Source of the DNA: Streptomyces sp. NBC_00525 | GTDB lineage: Bacteria; Actinomycetota; Actinomycetes; Streptomycetales; Streptomycetaceae | Length of the DNA stretch: 64,000 nt | Direction: 5' to 3' | Assembly: GCF_036346595.1 (NCBI RefSeq) | Contig: NZ_CP107834.1 | Coordinates: 4,030,001-4,094,000 of the forward strand | In this document: one piece after another, positions 7,770-17,468 of the stretch | Layout of the letters: each line of letters begins with the position of its first letter | Position numbering within the stretch: the stretch's first letter is position 1 | Program-made: the position numbers and the translations under genes | Notes under the pieces: model-generated | The model's input: only the letters and a program-made list of their open reading frames with translations | What the model was told of the DNA's origin: nothing | Database searches by the model: none

Positions 7770-9508
7770 CAGGCCCGGTCCTCCACGGTTCCGCTGGTGC
7801 CGATGTACCAGGTGCGGTGCGCCTGGCCGGGGTACGGCGGGACGAACCGGTGCAGCTGCGACGCCAGCACCCGCGAGGGTACGGGGTGCTCCCGGCGCCC
7901 GTTGCGCGCGGCCAGCTCCGCCTCGCCGATCCAGGCCACGGCGTGGGTGACCAGGGCGTCCCGGCGGTGGGCGACCGCGTGCACCAGGGAGCGCTGGTGC
8001 GGGTTGAGCGAGGTGGCGTCCCAGATCACCGTCGCGCCGGGGACGAGGGCCGCGTCCAGCCGGTCCAGGCCCTCGCGCAGCACGTCACCGTTGGCGCCCT
8101 GGTCGGCGCGCGAGCCCCGCGCCTCGCGGAGATCGTCCAGCGAGAGGTACGTGGCGACGCCCGGCAGCGCGCGGCCGAAGGTGCTCTTGCCGCTGCCGGA
8201 CGGACCGGCCAGCTGCACCAGGCGCGGGAAGTCCCCGGACCGCCACCGCCAGGTCGCGGCGACGGCCTCATCGGCGGTGGAGATCCGCCCGGCGGCGTAC
8301 GCGTCCCGCGCCTGCGCCAGGCAGCGCGCGCCGGCCTCGGGCCCGAGACCGGCGAACGCCTCCCGCAGCCCTTCGGGCTCCCGCACCTCCTCCGCGTGCA
8401 GGGCCGACCACTCGACCTGCTCCCGCGCACCGGGGGTGTCCGCCAGCGCGCCGGACACCGCGTGCAGTACGGACAGGTCGGCGGCGAGCGCCATCCGGGC
8501 CAGCCCGGCGCGCCGGTCCTCGTCCGGGTAGGGGCGGTGGAGCGCCGGGTACAGCCCGACGAGGTCCGCGACGCGACGGGCGAGCGGCAGGCCGAGGGGG
8601 CCGGCGAGGAGCGGGGCGAGGGCGGTGCGCCGGGTGGTGTGCAGCAGCGCGGCCAGGACCCCGGCGAGGCGGTGGTCCCCGGTGAGCCCGAGGGCGTCGA
8701 GGGCGTCGGCGGCGGCGAGGGCCTGCTCCGGCCGGTCGTGCGGGGGCGTGTTGTGAGGGGGCGCGTTGTGCGGGGGCGCGTTGTGAGGGGGTCCGTCGTC
8801 CTGGGGCCCGTCCGCCGGGCCGAGGCCCACCGCCGTGCGCAGGGCGCTCGCGTCGACCGGTGCTCCGGACCGTACGGCCCACAGCGCGGCCGCAGGGGCG
8901 AGCCCGTTCTCGACGACCTCCGCGTGCATCCAGTGCGTATCGGTCACCACATGCCCCGGCCGCACCCACTTCCCGACAACGCGCCCGAACGACGCGGCCG
9001 GGAAGCCGGCGGCCGGCCGCACGACGTACCCCTCCTGCCGGCCCGTGTCCGGCTTCAGCGCGCGCAGCGCCTTCGCGTCGAACACCCCGCGCCACAGCAC
9101 GGGCGGCGCGGGGACGCCCAGGGAGCGCAGGAACCCCACGGTCTCGTCCCAGCCCAGACAGCGGTCGCCGTCCCACACGGAGAACCCGTAGAAGTGGCTC
9201 TCCAGCGCGTCGTACGCGAGGGAGTGCCGCGCGAACATGTTCTCCCCGCAGACCCGCCACCCCTGCGGCATCCGGGGGCCGATCCGCGCCTGGAGGGCCT
9301 TCACCCACGTACGCGACGGATGGTGCGCCGAATCCAGCGAACGGGCATGCAGCCCGTCCGCGTACAGCGTGGTGTTCTCCCCGTCCAACTTCTCCGTGAC
9401 GACGACCTCGACCCCGGCGAGCGCCGCCAGATCCGTCATCCGCACATCGTCGGAGGAGGCACCGGGCGACCAGGGAAGATGAGGGGTCCGTGGATAGTGA
9501 GTCCGCAT
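7769..9508 (-). CDS. RNA ligase fused to polynucleotide kinase
   Basis: The ATG at 9508 (MRTHYPRTPHLPW) follows GGAGAG at good distance; the frame runs on upstream without better starts. The N-terminal 240 residues are an RNA ligase with the adenylation motif EKLDGEN (Lys40), RVCGENMFA, FYGFSVWD, EGYVVR and a VGKWVR motif V. A low-complexity His/Pro linker (NAPPH repeats) and a helical region follow. From about residue 433 a P-loop kinase appears (GPSGSGKST, then WDATSLN and RNGRREHPVPSRVL), as in T4 Pnk-type kinases. One polypeptide could thus phosphorylate 5' ends and seal RNA. First gene of a two-gene operon with the downstream fusion enzyme. Confidence 0.88.
   Translation of the reverse strand: MRTHYPRTPHLPWSPGASSDDVRMTDLAALAGVEVVVTEKLDGENTTLYADGLHARSLDSAHHPSRTWVKALQARIGPRMPQGWRVCGENMFARHSLAYDALESHFYGFSVWDGDRCLGWDETVGFLRSLGVPAPPVLWRGVFDAKALRALKPDTGRQEGYVVRPAAGFPAASFGRVVGKWVRPGHVVTDTHWMHAEVVENGLAPAAALWAVRSGAPVDASALRTAVGLGPADGPQDDGPPHNAPPHNAPPHNTPPHDRPEQALAAADALDALGLTGDHRLAGVLAALLHTTRRTALAPLLAGPLGLPLARRVADLVGLYPALHRPYPDEDRRAGLARMALAADLSVLHAVSGALADTPGAREQVEWSALHAEEVREPEGLREAFAGLGPEAGARCLAQARDAYAAGRISTADEAVAATWRWRSGDFPRLVQLAGPSGSGKSTFGRALPGVATYLSLDDLREARGSRADQGANGDVLREGLDRLDAALVPGATVIWDATSLNPHQRSLVHAVAHRRDALVTHAVAWIGEAELAARNGRREHPVPSRVLASQLHRFVPPYPGQAHRTWYIGTSGTVEDRA
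8738..8791. repeat. 15-bp tandem repeat in the ligase-kinase linker
   Basis: Three full units and a partial fourth of GTG(C/A)GGGGGCG(T/C)GTT run from 8738. On the minus strand they encode repeated Asn-Ala-Pro-Pro-His, an in-frame linker between the ligase and the central helical region. Copy number is likely to vary between strains. Confidence 0.75.
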
Positions 9509-9634
9509 GCTCTCCGCCCCCGTACGTCCGCCGTGCCCGGCCGGAACTGTAGAGGGACGGGCCCCGCACGCACGAACGAATAACACGTACGGTCAGCCCG
9601 ACAACCCGTCCGGCCAAGCAGAACGAGAGGGTTC

Positions 9635-9859
9635 ATGGCGGCGTTCGACGACATCCTGCGACTGCTTGGTCCCCCGCGCTTCAACTGGAGCGACGCATCG
9701 GGTGAGACCGTCTTCTTCAGGATTCCCGAGAGAGGCGGCGAGCGCTGGTCCGTCGGCGTGTACGAGAGTGACGAGGGTGCGTATCACGAATACCCGATGG
9801 CGTTCGACGAGTGGATGCTTTCCTATCTGAGGCCGTGTTTGCGCACGGTGGAGATGTAG
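9635..9859 (+). CDS. Hypothetical protein, 74 residues
   Basis: A short acidic protein (start MAAFDDILRLLGPPRF) preceded by GAGAGGG at proper spacing. It is rich in aromatic residues and has the feel of small SUKH-type or immunity-like proteins (YHEYPMAFDEWMLSYLRP), but is too short for a firm call. It is divergent from the RNA ligase gene. Base composition is lower in GC than its neighbours, hinting at accessory origin. Confidence 0.5.
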   Translation: MAAFDDILRLLGPPRFNWSDASGETVFFRIPERGGERWSVGVYESDEGAYHEYPMAFDEWMLSYLRPCLRTVEM

Positions 9860-9957
9860 GAACGAATCCGGGCGAAGCGTCTGGCGCCGGTCAGGGTTTG
9901 CCTGAGCAGGGCGGGGGCCATCGGACTCGCGGAGGGCGGCCCCGAGCCCCTGCCACC

Positions 9958-10392
9958 TCACCGCTCCAGCTGAAATCGGCTTCTGACCACCGTGAGCATC
10001 TGACGGTGTGCTTCCCAATCGGGCTGATTTATGAGGGGCACGGTGACGAAGACCTGTGAGCTGGTGACGTCGTGGACGCTCACCTCCGTGCACCCGCTCG
10101 CGTTCTCCTCCATCGGGACGATCATGATCCGCGGGGAGCGTCCGCTCTCCAGCCAGGTGGCCTTTCCTCCGGCTGCGGCAGCCTCCAGGACCTCGGCCCA
10201 ACGATCGAGGTCATACGCGTTGAGATACAGCTCGACACGACCACTGACGAATCCGGTGCCGACCACGATCTCGGCGCGGAGGGTGTCGTACCGGCCGGTG
10301 CCGGAGAAGCTCATTCCCTCGACGATGCGCACCGAGACGCCCTGCTCCCCGTCCGTGAGGGACATCAGCTCGACCAAGCTGGAATCGGGCAC
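9958..10392 (-). CDS. DUF5959 family protein
   Basis: The GTG at 10392 is preferred because AGGAGA lies upstream and the domain begins right after it; longer starts at 10428 and 10485 lack a ribosome-binding site. The product (about 144 residues) shows the DUF5959 pattern: LVELMSLTDGEQGVSVRI, then RAEIVVGTGFVSGRVELYL, DLDRWAEVLEA and WLESGRSPRIMI. Function is unknown. A broken paralogue is divergently placed just to the right. Confidence 0.65.
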   Translation of the reverse strand: MPDSSLVELMSLTDGEQGVSVRIVEGMSFSGTGRYDTLRAEIVVGTGFVSGRVELYLNAYDLDRWAEVLEAAAAGGKATWLESGRSPRIMIVPMEENASGCTEVSVHDVTSSQVFVTVPLINQPDWEAHRQMLTVVRSRFQLER

Positions 10393-10607
10393 GTCGGTTC
10401 TGCTTTCTCCTGGGCGGTGTGTACGCATGGACCACATGGTTGCCGCGGCCGCCGGTGAGCGGCCTGCCGGCCCCGGCCAAGTCACTCACGTGATCAAGCA
10501 TCGCCTCAAGAAGCTCAGGTAACGGCCGGACGCGATCGGCGGCCGTTTCGTGGCACCGGCTGCGACGTCGTGCGGTCGGTAGGGGACGATACAGCCCACG
10601 CCGACGT

Positions 10608-10820
10608 ATGAAAGCGAGCAACGTCATGACGGCACCTGCCCCGGTGGATCTGGTCCACCTCGCCGATTCCGACGGCGATCGCTGCGTTGTGCGCGTCACG
10701 GGCCGGTTCCGGCCGGGCGGGCTGACCGGCCGCGACATCCTGTGTGCGGAGGTTCTCGTCTCCACGAGTTTCGTAGACGCCCTGCTCGATGGCACCTCTG
10801 GTCGGCAGACGACATGTTGA
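10608..10820 (+). pseudogene. Frameshifted DUF5959 remnant
   Basis: The frame starts like the neighbouring DUF5959 protein (VDLVHLADSDGDRCVVRV, then AEVLVSTSFVDA) but after STSFVDA turns into unrelated residues and stops. The expected continuation (arginine-rich turn, then DLD-W-LE-A) seems to resume in the overlapping frame as RWHLWSADDMLNVAALED. A frameshift near 10780 and a deletion into the next gene explain this. Alternatively it is a short intact protein; I favour a remnant. Confidence 0.5.
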
Positions 10821-11350
10821 ACGTGGCAGCTTTGGAAGACATTGCTCCCGCCATGGTGCCGTTCCGCTCCGAGGCGTCACGCCCCGTCGATTTCGCCGCG
10901 GTCTCCTCTGCCCTGGGCTCCGACCTGCCGACGGACTTCAAGGAGCTGGCCCGTCGCTACCCGACACTGGAGTTCGACGGGTTTCTGCGTGTGCCATTGC
11001 CCCGTCCCGGTGCCGAGTCCGCCTTTGTCGACGGAATCCGTCGGGAACTAGAAATTCTGCGGGATCTGCAGGACGACGACATGGCGGAAGGGTATGAGGC
11101 ATATCCGGCACCCAACGGGCTGCTTCCCTGGAGCGAGTCTCTCTCCGGGGACGTCTTCTACTGGCGGGTCGCGGGTCCGGACCCGGACTCCTGGCCCGTC
11201 GTCGTGAACAGTAGGAACGACGAGTGGTGGGAGTTTCCGAGTGGGGCCATCGCCTTCCTCGTCTGGCTGATCGACGGGTCGGTCGAGCGGCGAGGTCTTC
11301 CTCGGGACGTTCCGGGCAGGCATCCTGTGGTGCGTGTGTTTCAGGGGTGA
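10814..11350 (+). CDS. SMI1/KNR4 (SUKH) family protein
   Basis: From the ATG at 10814 the product (178 residues) carries the SUKH fold pattern: VDFAAVSSALGSDLPTDFKE, then YPTLEFDGFLRVPLP, and GLLPWSESLSGDVFYWRVAG followed by WPVVVNSRNDEWWEFP. SUKH proteins are often immunity proteins to polymorphic toxins, or stand-alone in Streptomyces. No toxin gene is adjacent. Its first residues overlap the end of the DUF5959 remnant, so the natural start could be part of a rearrangement. Confidence 0.78.
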   Translation: MLNVAALEDIAPAMVPFRSEASRPVDFAAVSSALGSDLPTDFKELARRYPTLEFDGFLRVPLPRPGAESAFVDGIRRELEILRDLQDDDMAEGYEAYPAPNGLLPWSESLSGDVFYWRVAGPDPDSWPVVVNSRNDEWWEFPSGAIAFLVWLIDGSVERRGLPRDVPGRHPVVRVFQG

Positions 11351-11482
11351 TTCCGTCGGCCCCGTCGGACGGTCTCTTTCCCGGCGCACCCGACGGCCGA
11401 ATCCAGTTGATGCGGCGCTGAAAGCAGGCGGCCGAGCCGCTGATCTTGTACGACCCCGTACCTCCCGTGAGTGAGTGAGCCC

Positions 11483-12703
11483 ATGAGCACCGTCCCGCCC
11501 CCCGAGCACCCCGACGACAGATCCGGCGAAGGGTCGGAGGCGGGGGCGATATCCGACGCGCAGTGGGAGGCGTTCCAGCGGGAGGCTGCGGAGGGTGGGG
11601 GGAAGGTGCCCAAGGAGCCATCCGCGCGGGCGCGGATGGTGACGCGCCGGCTGCGTGAGCAGGACGAGGCGGCGGCCGGGCGCAGGCGATGGTGGCAGCG
11701 GCGGAAGCGGACTCCGGAGCCGGCGCTTCCGCCGGGCTGGCGCACCGGCCCCGCCTGGCAGGAAACGCGGCGCGGCCCGTTGCGGACCGCGCGCTCGGTG
11801 CTCGTGCTGGCGCTGGTCGCGGGGGTGACCCTGGTCGTCGTGCGGCCGTCGCTGCTGCTGGACCGGCTCCCCGGACACCACACCGAGGCCGCCGCGACCG
11901 ACGCCTCGCCGCTGCCCGCCGAGACGGCGCGGCCGTCCGCCGCCCCGGCGGTCCGGGCCGGCCTGCCCACCCGCGCCCACCCCTTCCGCGGCTCGCCCGC
12001 CGAGCGGTGGGCCTCCGGGGCCGATGCCATCGAGCTGCCCGAGGCGAAGGCGACGGGCGGGATGAGCAAGGCCGACGTGGCGCTCGCCCTGCGCCTGACG
12101 AAGGAGTTCCTGGTCGCCGCCAATCTGGACCCGGCCGTGCTCCGGGGCGGGCGGCCCGCCGCCGCGCTGGCCCTGCTCGACCCCAAGCAGCCCGAGATAC
12201 TGCCGAACCTGCGGCGCGCCCTGCGCGACCCGGACGAGAAGCACAACCCGCTGGACCTGGTGAGCCGGTTCGACCCGGCCGAGGTGGCCCTGGCCGGTGA
12301 CGTGGTCCGGGTACGGGGGCGGATGACGTTCGCGGCGGGGGAGCGGCCGGGCGAGGTCCGGGTGCACGCCGACTACACGTTCGTCTATCCGCTGGTCCGG
12401 GCGGACGGGGCGGGGGACGGCGACGGCCCCGTGGCCCGCACGATCATCCGCAGAGCCCTGACGACGTCCCTGCTGGACCCGGCCAAGTGGCAGGCGACAC
12501 GAGGCAGAATCGGCCTCCACCGCTACGACAGCGAGTTCGGCAACAGCGCGTGCGACGTGCGCGACGGCTACTACCACCCGGAGTTCGGTGACGGCTTGCC
12601 CACCGGTACCCCTGCCACCGGTCCGGCCAAGGACCCGTACGACCGAGGCCGGCGCCTGGCCGGGGAGGGTGACGGACGCTGCTGGGCGGTGACCCGCACC
12701 TGA
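11483..12703 (+). CDS. Single-pass membrane-anchored hypothetical protein
   Basis: A cytoplasmic acidic/basic N-terminus of about 100 residues leads to one membrane segment (VLVLALVAGVTLVVVRPSLL, about residues 107-126). An extracellular part of about 280 residues follows, with a two-cysteine tail (NSACDVRDGYY, GRCWAVTR). I recognise it only as a conserved Streptomyces protein of unknown function. A GTG at 11471 gives a four-residue longer alternative. It lies just upstream of the S10 operon but is separated by over 400 bases. Confidence 0.65.
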   Translation: MSTVPPPEHPDDRSGEGSEAGAISDAQWEAFQREAAEGGGKVPKEPSARARMVTRRLREQDEAAAGRRRWWQRRKRTPEPALPPGWRTGPAWQETRRGPLRTARSVLVLALVAGVTLVVVRPSLLLDRLPGHHTEAAATDASPLPAETARPSAAPAVRAGLPTRAHPFRGSPAERWASGADAIELPEAKATGGMSKADVALALRLTKEFLVAANLDPAVLRGGRPAAALALLDPKQPEILPNLRRALRDPDEKHNPLDLVSRFDPAEVALAGDVVRVRGRMTFAAGERPGEVRVHADYTFVYPLVRADGAGDGDGPVARTIIRRALTTSLLDPAKWQATRGRIGLHRYDSEFGNSACDVRDGYYHPEFGDGLPTGTPATGPAKDPYDRGRRLAGEGDGRCWAVTRT

Positions 12704-13125
12704 CGGACCCCGTGAGCAGGGTCGAAGCGCGTCTGCGTTTGAGCATCCACTCGGGCGGGGTAAGATCCCGGCCCGATTGGCCAGGCTCGTGACGCGTGTG
12801 GCACACTAGCCAGGTTGCTCGGTTGAGTGTCAATGCTGCGCGCCTCCCGCCGGGAGGACCGGAAGCGAGTCCCACAGTACTCGTCGGCCCCATGCGGGCC
12901 GGACGTACGGGAATCTTCCGGGAAGCGTAAGTGGGGCACCGGCCAGGCGCCCGGTGGGGTTTCGCCCCCGGCAGCGTGGTCTTCGGCCCGCACCCCCTTG
13001 GTTGGGAAATCCTTCGGGACTTCTACGTAGAGGGGATGCGACACGCCCGACCGCGTGGGTCGGAGGAGAAGTTACCGAACCCCGGGTTCCAGAGCGTTAA
13101 ACGAGAGACAGGACTACTAGTAGCC
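12704..13125 (+). promoter_or_regulatory. S10 operon promoter region and leader
   Basis: No credible gene in these 422 bases. A weak hairpin (GACCC...GGGTC, about 12707-12725) may end the preceding gene. A possible promoter with TTGGCC at 12777 and CACACT near 12802 is suggestive but poorly spaced. The remainder has several small inverted repeats (for example CACCGG 12937-12942 with CCGGTG 12951-12956), in keeping with a long structured leader. Whether a ribosomal protein binds it cannot be judged from sequence. Confidence 0.4.
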
Positions 13126-13434
13126 ATGGCGGGACAGAAGATCCGCATCCGGCTCAAGGCCTACGACCACGAGGTCATCGACTCCTCGGCGAAGAAGATC
13201 GTCGAGACGGTGACCCGCACTGGTGCGTCGGTCGCGGGCCCGGTGCCGCTGCCCACTGAGAAGAACGTGTACTGCGTCATCAAGTCGCCGCACAAGTACA
13301 AGGACTCGCGCGAGCACTTCGAGATGCGCACGCACAAGCGCCTCATCGACATCCTCGACCCCACGCCGAAGACGGTTGACTCGCTCATGCGTCTCGACCT
13401 GCCGGCGGGCGTCGACATCGAGATCAAGCTCTGA
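13126..13434 (+). CDS. rpsJ: 30S ribosomal protein S10
   Basis: The 102 residues match S10 throughout (start [15 protein letters not shown], then [20 protein letters not shown], end DIEIKL). S10 sits in the 30S head and, as NusE, joins the transcription antitermination complex. First gene of the S10 operon; the start follows a long leader and rplC begins 13 bases after its stop. Confidence 0.98.
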   Translation: MAGQKIRIRLKAYDHEVIDSSAKKIVETVTRTGASVAGPVPLPTEKNVYCVIKSPHKYKDSREHFEMRTHKRLIDILDPTPKTVDSLMRLDLPAGVDIEIKL

Positions 13435-13447
13435 GGTGACGCGCGAG

Positions 13448-14092
13448 ATGGCTAAGAACATTAAGGGCGTCCTGGGCGAGAAGCTCGGCATGACCCAGGT
13501 CTGGGACGAGAACAACCGGGTCGTCCCGGTGACCGTCGTCAAGGCCGGGCCCTGCGTCGTCACCCAGGTCCGCACCAACGACAGCGACGGCTACGAGTCG
13601 GTCCAGATCGCCTTCGGCGAGATCGACCCGCGCAAGGTGAACAAGCCCCTCAAGGGTCACTTCGCCAAGGCCGACGTCACCCCGCGCCGCCACCTGGTGG
13701 AGCTCCGCACCCCGGACGCGTCCGAGTACACGCTCGGCCAGGAGATCACCGCCGAGGTGTTCGAGTCCGGCGTCAAGGTCGACGTCACGGGCAAGAGCAA
13801 GGGCAAGGGCTTCGCCGGTGTCATGAAGCGTCACAACTTCCGGGGCCTCGGCGCCGGTCACGGCGTGCAGCGCAAGCACCGTTCCCCCGGTTCGATCGGT
13901 GGCTGCGCCACCCCTGGGCGTGTCTTCAAGGGCATGCGCATGGCCGGTCGGATGGGTAACGAGCGCGTCACCACCCAGAACCTGACCATCCACGCGGTTG
14001 ACGCGGAGAAGGGTCTGCTGCTCATCAAGGGCGCGGTCCCCGGTCCGAACGGCGGCCTCGTCCTGGTCCGTACCGCGGCCAAGGGGGCTTGA
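13448..14092 (+). CDS. rplC: 50S ribosomal protein L3
   Basis: 214 residues with the L3 hallmarks [15 protein letters not shown] at the start and the central loop [20 protein letters not shown] that reaches the peptidyl-transferase centre. The ATG at 13448 is preceded by a weak purine-rich GCGCGAG. L3 is one of the early-assembly proteins of the 50S subunit. It is followed four bases later by rplD. Confidence 0.98.
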   Translation: MAKNIKGVLGEKLGMTQVWDENNRVVPVTVVKAGPCVVTQVRTNDSDGYESVQIAFGEIDPRKVNKPLKGHFAKADVTPRRHLVELRTPDASEYTLGQEITAEVFESGVKVDVTGKSKGKGFAGVMKRHNFRGLGAGHGVQRKHRSPGSIGGCATPGRVFKGMRMAGRMGNERVTTQNLTIHAVDAEKGLLLIKGAVPGPNGGLVLVRTAAKGA

Positions 14093-14096
14093 GGTA

Positions 14097-14747
14097 ATGA
14101 GCACCATTGACATCCTTTCGCCGGCAGGCGACAAGGCCGGTACCGTCGAGCTCCCCGCGGAGATCTTCGACGCGAAGACCAGCGTTCCGCTGATCCACCA
14201 GGTCGTCGTCGCACAGCTGGCAGCTGCCCGTCAGGGCACGCACAAGACCAAGTCCCGTGGCGAGGTCCGCGGTGGTGGGCGCAAGCCGTACCGCCAGAAG
14301 GGCACCGGCCGCGCGCGCCAGGGCTCGACCCGCGCGCCGCAGTTCGTCGGCGGTGGCGTCGTCCACGGCCCGCAGCCGCGTGACTACTCCCAGCGCACCC
14401 CGAAGAAGATGAAGGCCGCCGCCCTCCGCGGTGCCCTCTCCGACCGGGCGCGTCACTCCCGCATCCACGTCGTCACCGGCGTGGTCGAGGGTGGGATCTC
14501 CACGAAGGCCGCCAAGACGCTGTTCGGCAAGATCTCGGAGCGCAAGAACCTGCTCCTGGTCGTCGACCGCAACGACGAGGCCGCGTGGCTCTCCGCACGC
14601 AACCTGCCCCAGGTGCACATCCTGGAGCCGGGCCAGCTGAACACGTACGACGTGATCGTCTCTGACGACGTGGTCTTCACCCAGGCCGCCTTCGAGTCCT
14701 TCGTGTCTGGCCCCCAGACCGCTGAGACCGAAGGGAGCGACGCCTGA
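14097..14747 (+). CDS. rplD: 50S ribosomal protein L4
   Basis: 216 residues, beginning [13 protein letters not shown], with the conserved loop [20 protein letters not shown] that lines the peptide exit tunnel and is a known site of macrolide-resistance changes. In proteobacteria L4 represses its own operon; I see no evidence for or against that here. Its TGA overlaps the rplW start (TGATG). Confidence 0.98.
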   Translation: MSTIDILSPAGDKAGTVELPAEIFDAKTSVPLIHQVVVAQLAAARQGTHKTKSRGEVRGGGRKPYRQKGTGRARQGSTRAPQFVGGGVVHGPQPRDYSQRTPKKMKAAALRGALSDRARHSRIHVVTGVVEGGISTKAAKTLFGKISERKNLLLVVDRNDEAAWLSARNLPQVHILEPGQLNTYDVIVSDDVVFTQAAFESFVSGPQTAETEGSDA

Positions 14748-15070
14748 TGAGCGAGGCGACCGTTACCAGCAAGACCTACGACGACCCGCGCGACGTTCTC
14801 GTCAAGCCGGTTGTCTCGGAGAAGAGCTACGCGCTGCTCGACGAGAACAAGTACACGTTCATCGTCGCGCCGGGCTCCAACAAGACCCAGATCAAGCAGG
14901 CCGTCGAGGCGGTCTTCTCGGTCAAGGTCACCGGGGTCAACACGATCAACCGCCAGGGCAAGCGCAAGCGCACCCGCACCGGTTTCGGCAAGCGCGCGGA
15001 CACCAAGCGCGCCATCGTGACCCTCGCTGAGGGCGACCGTATCGACATCTTCGGCGGCCCGACCTCCTAG
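14747..15070 (+). CDS. rplW: 50S ribosomal protein L23
   Basis: 107 residues with [20 protein letters not shown] and the basic loop [16 protein letters not shown]23 flanks the exit tunnel and docks trigger factor and SRP. Start codon overlaps the rplD stop. Confidence 0.98.
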   Translation: MSEATVTSKTYDDPRDVLVKPVVSEKSYALLDENKYTFIVAPGSNKTQIKQAVEAVFSVKVTGVNTINRQGKRKRTRTGFGKRADTKRAIVTLAEGDRIDIFGGPTS

Positions 15071-15108
15071 TGAGGCCGAGTCGTCCGGAATCGGACGAGG
15101 ACTGAGAA

Positions 15109-15945
15109 ATGGGTATCCGCAAGTACAAGCCGACGACCCCGGGCCGTCGTGGCTCCAGCGTCGCCGACTTTGTCGAGATCACGCGGTCCACGCCGGAGAA
15201 GTCGCTGGTCCGCCCCCTGCACAACAAGGGCGGCCGTAACAACACCGGTCGTGTGACCGTTCGCCACCAGGGCGGTGGCCACAAGCGCGCCTACCGCGTG
15301 ATCGACTTCCGTCGTCACGACAAGGACGGCGTGCCGGCCAAGGTCGCGCACATCGAGTACGACCCCAACCGCACCGCGCGCATCGCGCTCCTGCACTACG
15401 CGGACGGCGAGAAGCGCTACATCATCGCGCCGCGTGGCCTGGCGCAGGGCGACCGTGTCGAGAACGGCCCCGCCGCCGACATCAAGCCCGGCAACAACCT
15501 GGCGCTGCGCAACATCCCGGTCGGTACGACGATCCACGCCATCGAGCTGCGGCCCGGCGGCGGCGCGAAGTTCGCCCGCTCCGCGGGTGCCTCCGTGCAG
15601 CTGCTGGCGAAGGAGGGCACCATGGCCCACCTTCGTATGCCGTCGGGTGAGATCCGCCTGGTCGACGCCCGCTGCCGCGCCACCATCGGCGAGGTCGGCA
15701 ACGCCGAGCAGTCGAACATCAACTGGGGCAAGGCCGGCCGCATGCGGTGGAAGGGCGTCCGCCCGACCGTCCGCGGTGTCGTCATGAACCCGGTCGACCA
15801 CCCGCACGGTGGTGGTGAGGGCAAGACCTCCGGTGGCCGTCACCCGGTTTCGCCGTGGGGTAAGAAGGAAGGTCGTACTCGTTCGCCCAAGAAGGCGTCG
15901 AACAAGTACATCGTCCGCCGCCGCAAGACGAACAAGAAGCGCTAG
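15109..15945 (+). CDS. rplB: 50S ribosomal protein L2
   Basis: 278 residues, starting [17 protein letters not shown]. The conserved C-terminal region [20 protein letters not shown] contains the histidine essential for peptidyl-transferase function. L2 joins the subunits and helps tRNA binding. A 38-base gap separates it from rplW, with no hairpin visible. Confidence 0.98.
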   Translation: MGIRKYKPTTPGRRGSSVADFVEITRSTPEKSLVRPLHNKGGRNNTGRVTVRHQGGGHKRAYRVIDFRRHDKDGVPAKVAHIEYDPNRTARIALLHYADGEKRYIIAPRGLAQGDRVENGPAADIKPGNNLALRNIPVGTTIHAIELRPGGGAKFARSAGASVQLLAKEGTMAHLRMPSGEIRLVDARCRATIGEVGNAEQSNINWGKAGRMRWKGVRPTVRGVVMNPVDHPHGGGEGKTSGGRHPVSPWGKKEGRTRSPKKASNKYIVRRRKTNKKR

Positions 15946-15957
15946 GAGCGGGTTTAG

Positions 15958-16239
15958 ATGCCGCGCAGTCTCAAGAAGGGGCCCTTCGTCGACGGCCACC
16001 TCGCCAAGAAGGTGGACGCACAGAACGAGGCAGGCACCAAGAACGTCATCAAGACCTGGTCCCGTCGCTCGATGATCGTCCCGGCCATGCTGGGTCACAC
16101 CATCGCGGTGCACAACGGCAAGATCCACGTCCCGGTGTTCGTCACCGAGTCGATGGTCGGCCACAAGCTCGGCGAGTTCTCGCCGACTCGCACCTTCCGC
16201 GGCCACGTCAAGGACGACCGGAAGTCGAAGCGCCGCTAA
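15958..16239 (+). CDS. rpsS: 30S ribosomal protein S19
   Basis: 93 residues starting [15 protein letters not shown] with the typical [17 protein letters not shown] core and [14 protein letters not shown]19 forms the 30S head with S13 and S14. It follows rplB by 12 bases with a GGAGCGGG ribosome-binding site. Confidence 0.98.
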   Translation: MPRSLKKGPFVDGHLAKKVDAQNEAGTKNVIKTWSRRSMIVPAMLGHTIAVHNGKIHVPVFVTESMVGHKLGEFSPTRTFRGHVKDDRKSKRR

Positions 16240-16279
16240 CGCGGGGTGACTGACTATGACTTACACCGAAGGGACAACC

Positions 16280-16627
16280 ATGGAAGCCAGGGCCCAGGCG
16301 CGGTACATCCGCGTCACGCCCATGAAGGCCCGCCGCGTGGTGGACCTCATCCGTGGCATGGATGCCACGGAGGCTCAGGCGGTCCTGCGTTTCGCCCCGC
16401 AGGCCGCGAGCGTGCCGGTCGGCAAGGTGCTGGACAGCGCCATTGCCAACGCCGCACACAACTACGACCACACCGACGCCTCTTCGCTGGTCATCAGCGA
16501 GGCGTACGTGGACGAGGGTCCGACCCTGAAGCGGTTCCGTCCGCGCGCCCAGGGCCGCGCCTACCGGATCCGTAAGCGGACCAGCCACATCACCGTGGTC
16601 GTCAGCAGCAAGGAAGGAACCCGGTAA
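16280..16627 (+). CDS. rplV: 50S ribosomal protein L22
   Basis: Start taken at the ATG at 16280 ([19 protein letters not shown]), preceded by GAAGGGAC; an upstream ATG at 16256 has no matching site. 115 residues, with the tunnel-lining hairpin region [18 protein letters not shown]. The stop overlaps the rpsC start (TAATG). Confidence 0.97.
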   Translation: MEARAQARYIRVTPMKARRVVDLIRGMDATEAQAVLRFAPQAASVPVGKVLDSAIANAAHNYDHTDASSLVISEAYVDEGPTLKRFRPRAQGRAYRIRKRTSHITVVVSSKEGTR

Positions 16628-17463
16628 TGGGCCAGAAGGTAAACCCGCACGGGTTCCGGCTCGGCATCACCACGGACTTCAAGTCCCGCTGGTACGCCGA
16701 CAAGCTGTACAAGGACTACGTCAAGGAAGACGTCGCCATTCGTCGCATGATGACGAAGGGCATGGAGCGCGCCGGCATCTCGAAGGTTGAGATCGAGCGC
16801 ACCCGCGACCGCGTCCGCGTCGACATCCACACCGCTCGTCCGGGCATCGTCATCGGCCGCCGCGGCGCCGAGGCCGACCGCATCCGCGGCGAGCTGGAGA
16901 AGCTGACCGGCAAGCAGGTCCAGCTGAACATCCTCGAGGTCAAGAACCCCGAGACGGACGCTCAGCTGGTGGCCCAGGCCGTCGCCGAGCAGCTGTCCTC
17001 CCGCGTCTCCTTCCGCCGTGCCATGCGCAAGAGCATGCAGAGCACGATGAAGGCCGGCGCCAAGGGCATCAAGGTCCAGTGCGGTGGCCGCCTCGGCGGC
17101 GCCGAGATGTCCCGCTCGGAGTTCTACCGCGAGGGCCGTGTGCCCCTGCACACGCTCCGCGCGAACGTCGACTACGGCTTCTTCGAGGCCAAGACGACCT
17201 TCGGCCGCATCGGCGTGAAGGTCTGGATCTACAAGGGCGACGTCAAGAACATCGCCGAGGTCCGCGCCGAGAACGCCGCCGCCCGTGCGGGCAACCGCCC
17301 GGCCCGTGGCGGCGCCGACCGCCCGGCCGGCCGCGGTGGCCGCGGTGGCGAGCGTGGCGGCCGCGGCCGCAAGCCGCAGCAGTCGGCTCCGGCCGCCGAG
17401 GCCCCCAAGGCCGAGGCGACCGCCGCTGCTCCGGCTGCTGAGAGCACCGGAACGGAGGCCTGA
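16627..17463 (+). CDS. rpsC: 30S ribosomal protein S3
   Basis: 278 residues, of which about 215 are the canonical S3 (start [17 protein letters not shown] motif [16 protein letters not shown]). The last 60 residues are an Arg/Gly then Ala/Pro-rich tail typical of actinobacterial S3, absent from E. coli. S3 lines the mRNA entry site with S4 and S5. Confidence 0.98.
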   Translation: MGQKVNPHGFRLGITTDFKSRWYADKLYKDYVKEDVAIRRMMTKGMERAGISKVEIERTRDRVRVDIHTARPGIVIGRRGAEADRIRGELEKLTGKQVQLNILEVKNPETDAQLVAQAVAEQLSSRVSFRRAMRKSMQSTMKAGAKGIKVQCGGRLGGAEMSRSEFYREGRVPLHTLRANVDYGFFEAKTTFGRIGVKVWIYKGDVKNIAEVRAENAAARAGNRPARGGADRPAGRGGRGGERGGRGRKPQQSAPAAEAPKAEATAAAPAAESTGTEA

Positions 17464-17468
17464 CCGAA

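Noticed and set aside
5856..8531. Very long plus-strand open frame (891 codons) opposite the RNA-repair genes
   Set aside because: It is antisense to two well-supported enzymes, its translation is Arg/Gly/Ala-rich without domains, and such shadows are common in high-GC DNA.
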